From Alloascoidea africana (taxonomy: Eukaryota; Ascomycota; Alloascoideomycetes; Alloascoideales; Alloascoideaceae): 64,000 nt of DNA. The notes under the pieces are model-generated. The model was given only the letters and a program-made list of their open reading frames with translations, did not search any database and was not told where the DNA came from. The stretch covers positions 175,470-239,469 of the forward strand of contig JAKTTT010000034.1 of the NCBI GenBank assembly GCA_030581615.1, written 5' to 3'. A program made the position numbers and the translations under genes. Positions 14,159-24,093 of the stretch are shown piece by piece; the stretch's first letter is position 1; each line of letters begins with the position of its first letter.

Positions 14159-17100
14159 TTATAAACAATTTCTGCTGCTGCTGAGTGATTCCAAACAAAG
14201 TTCGTGAAGCTCGAATTTAGCCATCACATTTGTCAATTGGGACAAACACTTGAGGACAGTCGGATTTTCTTTCGCAGGCAGTAGCGCTGCTGTTTTAAGG
14301 AGCACTATCGCCTGGTTGCACACAAGAAAAGCATTTTCGTCACTAGTCCACCCCAGAATGCCATCAGTGCCCATTTTTTCAATAGTCTCAATAACGAGGT
14401 TTCCACTTGACAGTGCGTAGGTTGTAAACTGATCTATCGTTGCAAGATCTAGCTGCTCTTTGAAATGAGTGATGATTTGACAATGTTGTTCCAAAAGTGA
14501 TATTTGGTCTTGGTATAGGTTGGGCTTTTCAATGACAAACAAAACTTCGCTGGGATTCAGTACCACGTTCAAAGCTGTCTCAACGGGATCTTGCGACATT
14601 AAGTATTCAAAAGTAACATCCGCAAGCGACGAGCCAAGCATATCGGGAAGTCTTGTGATAGCAAGAGACTCTGCGTATATTGGTGTTACGGGGAATGTGG
14701 TTCCCAATAATTCTGAAAAGCAGAGGGCGGCTTCGGATTTAATAAAGTCGTCATCATCCGAGAGAAACAAGAACAAAGACAGAAAAGCTTTAGAAACCAA
14801 TCGTGAGGCCAGCGGAATAGGTTTCAAAGAATTTAAAAAGCTAGTCAAAGATCTTAGTGACGCTAGTCGAGAAGAGAATGGCATAACATCTTGAGCAAAA
14901 TTGTTCACAATAGTTAACCACTCATAAACTTTCTCGTCCTTGTCGGCCAGCAAGAGATGAGCAGAAAAGGTGCCCATCGCTTGGAGCGCAGTCTCTCTAA
15001 CATCTTCGCTTTGTTCTCTGACCACATTCCTAAATAAAACATCAAACAATATCTCTGGAGATGTAGTTAATATTTGGGATGAGTGTTCTAGAAGCAAAAT
15101 ATCTTGCAAAAGCCTAAGCGAAGGCGACTTGACATAATTCCAAGTCGATGAATCAGCGATTTTCACGAGTCCTGATAATACCACTTGAAGCGAATCTGGT
15201 GAAAGGTCGTTTAGATTCTGTTGAAAATACTCCAAAGCTACTAGTTGAGATTCGTAGAATTTGTAACCAAAACATTCTTGTGCGATCTTAAGGGTATTCT
15301 TTGTAGAATGTTTTAATATCAATCTTAACACTCGTGAAGAAAGAAGTCGTTTAGAGCTGTCAAGTGGGTATTGGTCTTCAGAGTTACGACTTAACCATAG
15401 TTGTAAGCTATCAACAATACCAGTGCAAGGGATACTAGAATGGTCTAACACAACAGCGACCAGATCAACAAATGCAATACCAGAGGCATAACATTGGTTA
15501 TTAAGAAGGACAATATCTGCTTTCGAAAAAATGAAAGATGCAAGTTCGCTGGGTATAACCTCAAACGACACTCTTTTCTTGGCTCTCGTCAACAGTTCTT
15601 TAGCCGCTAGCAGAGACCCATGCAAATTGTTCTGAGAAGCAGTAGAGCTCTCTTCCAGCAACCTCTCTGTATACCTGAACAGTTCATCATCAAAAATAAG
15701 GGCAGGAAAGGCTCTAGCTGCCATCTCCCGTATTTTCCAGTTCTTATTCCGAAGGCACGCTTTTATGAGCGGTATAAATTCATCCAATTCATGACAATCG
15801 TTGGTGCTTTCTAGTCTTGCAAGAAGAGTGAGCACTGGGTACACAGATTCTACATATCTCGAGCTTTCGTCGTCTGCGTGTTCCACATACGCGGAAAGGT
15901 TATTGAGCAGTATGTTTCTCGTCTTTTTGAATTTGGAAAAGAAGAGTCTTACTGGAGTTGTCCTGAGTGCCAACCTTGAGGACTCGATTTTTTTGGGACC
16001 AAACAGCCTGTTTTGAAGGGCGGTAAACAGCATCACCGCGCAATTTCTGATTGCCCATACTTCACTACTGAAAGATGAAAGTGCCAGCTGGAGTGCTTCC
16101 TCCACAAAGTATGCAGATCTTTCAGAAAGTTGGGATTCAGTAAAAATCGCTCTAATACAGTTAAATGAGTGGACTTGAGGCAGATCGAGTTTTTCTTCAG
16201 GGTTGATAACCGGCAGAGTATATGACATTCTTAACAGCTCGGCAAATGTATGCTTCAATAAAGGGGTTGCCGGATCTGTTTCAGAAGCCAATATTGCCGT
16301 TATAAGATATGGTAATCCACCAGACCGTCGAGTAATGAACTGAGATTTCTCTTTAAGAAGAGAAATATTTTCTAACAGCCATAACTCTGGTTGCTTTTTT
16401 AGATCGGATTTTGACCGTTGGCAACGAGAACAGCAGGCAATGAACGTTGGATAGACAGAAGAAAAGGCGCCACGATGCCTTATTGTTGCCAGTTGATCAA
16501 GGATGAGTCTACCACAATCTCTCACCATATCATCTGAGAGGATGTCGTGACTGCTTACCGGTATCTTACTCAAGATTGTTTCGACAAGTGCGGTTGACTC
16601 TTTGACTGCTCTCCATGAGTAACTCAATATTACTTGCGTAGCAGGCCCATAAACAGCCTCTAATTCTTCGGAGTTTGCATTGCTCAAATTCTCTGGCAGG
16701 TTACCTTCAGGCGAATCGTGGCATAATATATTCTTAACCACGTTCCAGATATCAAAAACGCTAGTCAATAGTAGAGTGATTCGATTCTTCCATTCGGAAA
16801 TTTCAAGTTCTTTGAAAGAAGCATAGTCAATGCTTTCCAGAATTAAGCGAATGGAAGTAAAATAACCATGAATTGAATCTTCATATACAGCCTTTGACAA
16901 GTCACTCTCGGCAAATTTCACTGAAGCTTGAAGCAGCTCAATAAGGCCATCAAGAAATTTTGAATCATTATGGGTTTCATCATTGTCAGCGCTGCTATGG
17001 TACAAATGGAAAACGTATTTCAAAACTCTTGCGCCACCGTCGCCTTTTCGCCCTCTGATTCCCGAAATCATTCCAATCGCTTTTTGTCTCAACTTTAGAA

Positions 17101-18801
17101 CTTGTTCATCATCTCCTAGTCTCGCTATAGGGCTTGGCGCCATTTGTAGCAATTTTAGACAATTTTCCCGAATGTCTTCATAATCATTGGTAATATTGTC
17201 AACTAAGAGACGAACTAAAGATGGTGTAAAAATATCAATTGAAAAGGGATAATCAATATGCTGTCTTTCGTGCCATTTGCTATCCACTTGTGCGTCCAGA
17301 CCAGAACGAATGAAAACCTTTAATATGCTCAGCCCGAGGCTTATTCGAAGATATGTTGTTCCAGGGCGCAGTTGTTTCTCAATATACTTTAAGAACCAGG
17401 TACAAAAGTCTTTCACCTGCTGGACTCTTGTAAATCCAATTTTTGCCTTGTCTTCGAGATTCTTATTCTGAGCTTTTACGGCATCACGATTCAAAGCATA
17501 TGACGAGTCCCGTATTCTAGTAATAAACTGGCGGGTTAATCCATAAAACTCGTTGCGAAACTCCATGTCGCCTTCCACGAAAAAGTCCTCCATGCAACTC
17601 TTTACCATGTCGAATATGTAGGGCTGAACAGGTTTTGACCCTCTGGAAGAAGAAACGGCAATTGAGTATGCTCCTACTCGTAAATGAACAAGATTATGAT
17701 GCAGTAAAAACTCGAGCAGATCTGTATCCACGATTCTGTCAGGTCCATGAAAAGGCTCTTCAACAATTGCCAAGTTTTGGCCAATTTTCAAACAGCCTAT
17801 AAGTAGTGAAATGTCTTCAGGACTGCTTTTGGTCACACTTTCCATTTTTAATGATTTGGTGAATAGTCTATAGGCTTTGCTTGAGGTTCGGAATAGATGT
17901 GGGAGAAGGTATATTTCAACATTTCTTCGTAAAGCTTTATTTCTCAGCGCTAGTTGAATAGGGCCGTTCCATAGCTCTAGCCATTTCTCGTCTATGTTAG
18001 GCACATTTGATTTGGAAAAGTCGGAATAGATTGTTCTGTACACTGTGCCTATCGCCTTCCCAGCAGGATTCGCTATCGCATTAGCTGATATCAGTTTTAG
18101 AACCTCAGTGGTAAATTGAGGTTGTTCTTGAAGAATAAACTGTCCTCCAACTTCTTTAGTTAAGATTTCAACCATGAAATAGACAACTCGCATGGTTTTT
18201 GGAAATTTCAATATCTTTACAACCCAATTTTGTATGATGTGTGCTCTTTGGTCAACTGTAAGTAAGGTCTTCAAAAGAGTAATCAACTTGATGAATAGCT
18301 CCTTCAAAGCATTGCCCAAAGCCGCGCCCGAATCTGTCCAAAAGTCGCAAACATACTCAAAGATAAAATCAATGACATTGACAGATATCAAGCTCTTTAT
18401 TTCTGCTCTAAAAGATTCTGAGGATGAAACATTCTGTGCAGTTCTCAGGAACCAAACGCCAAGGGTGTCACAAGCAGTTGTTCTATGCGTTCCTAGGCCA
18501 CTTGAATTCTTTAGGGATTCAAATATGGGTCTAAATCCAAGTATCAGGCATTTGCTGGAAAACAAAGTAAAAGCATGTTAGATTTGTCTATAGCTCCAAA
18601 GCGTAACTGCGCTTACCAGACAGTTTCGTTGTTGGACTTGTCGATTGACTTGACACTGATCAGCGCAGATCTCAGCTCGCCCAGCTGCTCCTCGGTAAGG
18701 ATGGTAAACGATCTGTCTTCCGCACCGACTTCAAACGAAGCGATCACCTTCAGAGGATCGCTCGACACCTTGGCCATTGCACTCGCTTTTATGCGACTCA
18801 T
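14159..18801 (-). CDS. TRM732: THADA/Trm732-family protein (DUF2428)
   Basis: Large alpha-solenoid protein of about 1526 residues. In yeast, Trm732 partners the methyltransferase Trm7 to 2'-O-methylate position 32 of the tRNA anticodon loop. The DUF2428 signature lies in the middle: RRSGGLPYLITAIL, then SFNCIRAIF and VWAIRNCAVMLFTALQNRLFG. The rest is HEAT-like helical sequence without catalytic motifs, as expected for the adaptor. Two exons, 18801-18617 and 18554-14159; the 62-base intron has a CTAAC branch followed by a pyrimidine tract and CCAG. The junction falls inside a codon (TG/C) and keeps the frame. The first ATG is at 18801, a second in-frame ATG lies 8 codons later, and the codon at 18816 is GTG. 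It is divergent from the NIPA gene with 178 bases between starts. Confidence 0.88.
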
Positions 18802-18979
18802 CTCGAAATTTTTCACGCCAGAAAGCTACACGGGTGGACGGATGTACGGCGATGGTGGTTTGCGGGCTTCCTAATTTGGATCATCCTGCTGGCCTCCTCC
18901 TCTCTTTCTCTTCCAGCTTGAAACATAGACTCTGCTTTTGTTCTTTTTGCCTCCTCTCGCTTGACTTACTCGCGCAAGT

Positions 18980-20168
18980 ATGATACAGGAAAAATACATC
19001 GGCTTGGCTCTAGCCATGTCCAGTTCCCTGGCTATCGGAACAAGTTTTATTATCACGAAGAAGGGTCTTCTGGATGCTTCCCAGAAGCAAGGTTTTGAAG
19101 GAGATGGTTATCAGTATCTCAAGAACCCGATATGGTGGGCGGGAATGGTCACAATGGCCATTGGCGAAATTGCCAATTTTGCTGCTTACACTTTTGCCCC
19201 GGCCATTCTTGTAACTCCTCTGGGCGCTTTGAGTGTGATTATTGGGTAAGTGTAGAAACTTGGTGGTGTTTCACCTTGTGTAGGGGGCTGAGCTAACAAT
19301 AGATGTTTTATTTGTTAGTGCTGTTTTGGCGGCCCTGATTCTAAAGGAAGAGCTGGGCGTCCTAGGAAGAATGGGGTGTGCGATATGTCTGATGGGATCT
19401 GTTATCATTATTCTTCACGCTCCGGCCGATAAAGAGGTGAATACCGTCGATGAAATCCTAAATTATGCTGTTCAACTGCCGTTTCTTTCATACGTCACTT
19501 TTGTTGCGGTGTTTTCCTTGCTCATGATTTACAAGGTGGCTCCAAAATATGGGAAAAAGAACCCGATGATATACATTTCCATATGTTCAACCGTTGGTTC
19601 TGTGTCGGTGATGTCCATCAAGGGCTTCGGAGTGGCCCTCAAACTGACCTTTGCCGGAAACAACCAATTTGGGCATGTGTCCACCTACGTGTTCCTTATT
19701 GTTGTGGTCGTCTGTATTATGACACAGATGAACTACTTCAACAAAGCCCTCGATCAATTTGACACGTCTATTGTTAATCCGTTGTACTACGTCACATTTA
19801 CTACCGCGACTTTGTGCGCTTCATTCATCCTTTTCAAGGGTTTCAACACTTCCAGTGTAGTGGACATTGTGTCTCTTATCCTGGGGTTTTTGACTATCTT
19901 CTCGGGAGTCTATCTTTTGAATATTGCCCGAAAAGACCCGGATGGCTCCACTCTCTTGCCATCAAAAGAAATCGGAGGAATCCCTCTTGATAACGTTGGG
20001 GCACCAGTTCAAGCCAGAAGAAGCATTCAAAGACACAGCAGATCGTTCAGTGCTTCAAGATCCTACATGAACGAAGATGAAATAGGTCTAACCAGATATC
20101 AGGATGAGGATGATGGCTTTAACATCAACAGCGACGAAGAGTCTCAAACTAACATCCGTCGCTACTAA
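18980..20168 (+). CDS. NIPA-family magnesium transporter-like membrane protein
   Basis: Polytopic membrane protein of 371 residues in the NIPA/DUF803 family (drug/metabolite transporter fold); animal members move Mg2+, while the substrate of fungal members is not settled. Two exons: 18980-19245 and 19319-20168. The 73-base intron (GTAAGT, CTAACAAT, TTAG) splits a glycine codon. Family features seen are the N-terminal [27 protein letters not shown] and [19 protein letters not shown], and later [19 protein letters not shown]. About nine hydrophobic segments are visible. The C-terminal 80 residues are hydrophilic, Ser/Arg- then Asp/Glu-rich and probably cytosolic. It converges with the eIF1A gene (311 bases between stops, A/T-rich, nothing else seen). 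Confidence 0.9.
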
Positions 20169-20479
20169 GTTTCATAACCTGGGAAAAGCTAAGATTTCGG
20201 CATATTTGGAGGATTTTCATTTTATTTTTTCATTTTTCAACAGTTATATAAGCTTTTTGTTTTCGTTTTTGTATATATTAGCATGAAGGGTGAAACGCAT
20301 TTAGCCATATCGATACAGGATATCTTGATTGGAAATGAAGTTTAGCTTAGGATCAAATATTGGATTATTACAAAACAAATGATGATTGAGTAGAAAACTA
20401 AATATAAAATGTACCGTTTTAATTCCAAATAAAGTACAAGCAGACAAATCTGTTGTATACACCTTGCTTGCCGCTTTGT

Positions 20480-21252
20480 TTAAATGTCATCAATGTTTAG
20501 ATCATTCTTGCCAGCTTCATCCTCCTCGCTATCAGCATCAACGTTGCCAAACTCAAAGTTGACGTCCTCATCATCTTCACCGCCAAACGTATCTGTCTCG
20601 TTGATTTTGGCATTCTCTGGTAGCTCACCTTGCGATTTCAAAGCTCTGGCTTCGTCGGGGGTATACTTTTGCAAAACGTCGCACTGGTCCTCCTGGAAAT
20701 CTCTCAAAGAAACAAGAATAATATCACCCTGTGTAATCCAAGACTTCTTTCTAAGCTTTCCTCGGATGTGTCCTTTTCTCTTGACTCCATCAAAACACAT
20801 CACTTCTATTCGCAAGTTTCCCAAAATCTTGAGAACTTGAGCATACTCTGTTTAAATTTTATAACTTGTTAGCACAATAGAGCGCGCTTTGTTGGGATGA
20901 CAAGAAGCATACCTTGGCCTTCCTCCTTTAAGACCAGTTCCCTTTTCAGGTGCTGGTTTTCGTTCTTTCCACGTCTTCGGTTCTTTTGCAGCTGTTAATT
21001 ACAAGTACTCTTTTGCAAATTTTCAAATCGCAGATGCATACTTTACCACCCTATAACGCCAAGAATACAAGTTGTTAGTTATCAAGTTCAGTTAATGCCA
21101 GAAATGGCTTTTTGATTATGGGCATAGACTACCCGAAAGAGTCGAATCAAAAAATACGAGCTGTCAAGTGAAAACAACTTATATAATCTGTCCACTTCCA
21201 ATTTGGAAGAAAAAATAGCACGCCAGCTTACCTTTCCCTTGTTCTTTGGCAT
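20480..21252 (-). CDS. TIF11: Translation initiation factor eIF1A
   Basis: eIF1A of 155 residues binds the 40S ribosomal A site and supports scanning and start-codon selection. Four exons: 21252-21232 (MPKNKGK), 21050-21042 (GGK, only 9 bases), 20982-20913 (NRRRGKNEN... to EEGQ) and 20847-20480. Joined, they give the invariant [19 protein letters not shown] start of the family, which is strong evidence for the microexon. Introns are 181, 59 and 65 bases; the first and third have clear CTAAC branch sites. The OB-fold core includes [20 protein letters not shown]. The C-terminal tail is acidic, ending [14 protein letters not shown], as is normal for eIF1A. For intron 2 the acceptor at 20983 was chosen over an AG 8 bases upstream because the latter would insert three residues into the conserved NTD. 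Confidence 0.95.
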
Positions 21253-22028
21253 ACTGGTGTTCTAGCTATAAATATTTGCTTGTAGCAGTTTGATGGCAAA
21301 AAAAAAAGGATGATCCGTTACAGGTGAAAAGTGCAAAAAATACTCATACTTGGAGTCACGTGGTTATCGCGTGACCCGAACAAAGACAAATTGGTGGTTT
21401 CCAATTATGATCAAAGTCTTTCAAATGGCTGAGCATCTGATAAAGATAGAGTTTTGCATAAAAGGGTTGTTGGTCGTGAAATAATCCAGGGATGGAGAAG
21501 CATGATGGTACCCAGATTTGTCCGACGGTACGCCAGGAACAACAGAGCGTATTACAAGACGGTGTAGCGCTGCGACTGGCACAATAAAGAAGGGGAATCA
21601 AAGATTGTCATCTAATGAAATGAATCCATTTTTGGCACATGCTATGTAGCAGGTGGCGGTGTAGATTGGACCAGTCAGATATTTCCGTCTCAAAGATTGA
21701 AGCGGGGGATGTCTCATAGAAGTTGAAGTTAAAGCTGAGTGGGTGCCCAAAATCTATTAAGAATCTCCAGAACTGGATAATATCTATCATTCCTATGATC
21801 ATCTTTTCAAGATAAAAACTTACACTCTCCTCGTCCTGTTTCGCTTTCCTGTGACTGTTGAATATTACTTCCAAAGAGTATTCAGTTCGGGGTCTAGAGT
21901 TCTACTGATGCTATACGGATCGCAACAAAAAGTTGACGCTTCAAAGTGTTTTATTCCCTCCTATACAACAAATTGGCCATATAATTGCAATTCTAGCGTC
22001 ATTATTAGATCATTTAATATCTTTCAGC
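21253..22028. other. Intergenic between eIF1A start and methyltransferase stop
   Basis: Holds the eIF1A promoter side and the methyltransferase 3' end. Two short frames on the minus strand (81 and 88 codons) show no recognisable family or splice-joined extension; I regard them as chance. Confidence 0.5.
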
Positions 22029-22900
22029 CTAGTCAGACAAAGCTGCTGATCCTTTACAAAAAGAAAACTCGACAGCATCTTTATATCCTGAAGGGAAAGT
22101 GACTACCACGTAATCGTTCTTGTAGATGTAATCCCATCTGCCAATAAAATCTGAGCCTTGGGAGTTTTCGCGGTCGGTTATCTCTTTTCGCTCTTCGGAA
22201 CTGCCTTCTACATAGTCTCGGTATTTCTGGCCACTCTCCCTTGCAAGCAGAATGTTATCAGCAACAACAGATGTGCCTTCAGAAACTAAACCCAGAGTCT
22301 CTGCAACCCTGAGATCGTCAACATATAAGGACTTTTCATGGTCAATGAACAGGAAATCCAACTGTTTGATTTTATGCTCTTCAAAGACTTTTTTTAGGTC
22401 TGAAGAGGCAGGTCCAACAATAACGGTAACAATATCGTCTAGGCCTGCCAATTTGACAACATATTCCACGTTTTTTGCAAACACTGGCTCAAACTCTAAG
22501 CAGTAGTAGTGCAAATTCTCAGATTTCTCCTCTGGGTTCAATTCTCTAATCATGTTTGCAAAAAGAACTGCTGAATATCCACAGTAAGAGCCGCACTCTG
22601 CTGCAACATGCACACTTCTGCCTTCTTCTTGCAGTTTCTGAAAGTATTCCGTAATATGTTTGCCCTTTTTCTTGCCAATGTTCATTAAACCTCCCTTGTG
22701 TTCACTAAAGTAATCAATTGCATCGAGAACTTTTTGGGGGTTGTTACGGACTTCATCTTCACGTTCCTTGATGAACTTGATAAGTCGCTCCTCTTTGGTC
22801 TCTGTGCTAGACTATTAGCCCATATCGATTAGTATATATGTCATGGACAAACCTCAAGCAAGCTAAAACAACTCACAGAATGTTTATTTGTGGAAGACAT
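22029..22900 (-). CDS. Catechol O-methyltransferase-like SAM-dependent methyltransferase
   Basis: Predicted COMT-fold enzyme of 268 residues, expected to transfer methyl from S-adenosylmethionine to a hydroxyl, probably of a catechol or similar small molecule; the native fungal substrate is not known. Two exons: 22900-22877 (MSSTNKHS) and 22811-22029. The 65-base intron starts GTGAGT, has a TACTAAT branch site and ends AATAG; another acceptor 9 bases on would break the frame. The SAM loop appears as AAECGSYCGYSAV. The metal and catalytic residues of COMT are kept: the Asp and Lys in FIDHEK and the Asp-Asn pair in VVADNILL. No signal peptide or membrane segment precedes the domain, so it is probably cytosolic. 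The closest family comparison is to soluble animal COMT. Confidence 0.85.
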
Positions 22901-24093
22901 TCTGGATCGGAAATTGATTAATGACAAAGAAGTGGCGGATTTAATCTGTTATATATACTGAAGATCAAGCATCTTACCTCATCTTTGCTGCCGGTGGATA
23001 TCGGGGTTATCGGATAGCGAGCGGAAAGTGGACGAGGAATACATGCTGCCCCGAATCCTGCTTGTTTGGCTAGTACGGCATTCTAGAGTATAGATTAAGG
23101 TTAGTCTCGGAGTTTGTGAGCCTCGTGTTTCCCCTAATTGACCTTTCCGGTAATTGCGAAGTGACTGAATCTACAAGAGTGTTGAACTTGTGGAAGCAAT
23201 CAACAGGATTAATCGTTCAGGTATTATTTGTTGATCGTGAAAACGCCTAGCACCATGGTTTTCATCTACAGATTGAAAATCGATAATGTTGGAAAAACCT
23301 GAAAAATGTTCAAGATCAACATGTGGAACTGGTGCGGACACTGGCATCGGCGAGATAGCTGGGCCCCAGGAAGTAGTCCGCGGTGGATCATCTCAGGAAC
23401 AAAATGTTGGGTGCAAGGGATCTCATCTCACGTCGGCGTCCAGGACCAGCGAAAACACGCCGACCGCGGGCAGAATGGCAGCGACGAGCGAGTAGTGGTC
23501 GACACAGGCCGGAGACGGGAGCAGCACAATGGTCTGCTACATCTAAAATCTAACTTTCCCTTCAGCACGGACACTTTTTAATTTTACGAACAAAAGTTAT
23601 ACGCTAATGGCGCTAACTGTATTTTTATCTTGTCTAATGATCAAGAACTAACCGGAAAAGCTATAGGCGGAAAAGCTATAGGCGGAAAAGCTTTGACTTT
23701 TACTGATCTCGTAGTGATACCCCATAGCTCATGCATGCTCAGCAAAGCATATTCTCTTCCTCACCATACTCTTTAAACCTGTTTTTCTTTTCGATGAAGC
23801 CGAAAGACGCACCACAAACTTACATATTCTTGATAAAACTTTGAAATTAGTAAGAGCAACATCTATTCCCATATAACTTCTAGTTATTTATTTAACGCCA
23901 ATTCAAGAAAGTTTAGTTCGAGGCATTACATTTTATCGCATGAGTTGTCTTTCCTGATCACACGTAAACAGTATCTTTTCTAATCCCTCTTCTATCCCTC
24001 AATCCAAGAAAGAACCAAAAAAAAAGCTTCAACAAATGAAGAAAGAAAAAATGTGACATTAAGCAAGACTTTTTAAGCCAGCTTTCAAATATG
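22901..24093. other. Intergenic with a GC-rich pocket
   Basis: Contains the promoter of the methyltransferase and the 3' flank of the trehalose-complex gene. Most is A/T-rich, but about 23310-23540 is clearly GC-rich. In that pocket the minus strand reads open through a hydrophobic stretch (LVAAILPAVGVFSLVL) and is followed by a donor-like GTGAGA, yet there is no ATG and no family match, so I do not call a gene. Confidence 0.4.
23653..23692. repeat. Short 15-bp tandem repeat
   Basis: The unit GGAAAAGCTATAGGC is repeated twice and then begins a third time (GGAAAAGCTTT). It lies in non-coding sequence between two genes. No function is evident. Confidence 0.8.

Noticed and set aside
988-18565. 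Many plus-strand frames of 60-180 codons
   Set aside because: They are antisense shadows of the dynein and THADA/Trm732 coding sequence.
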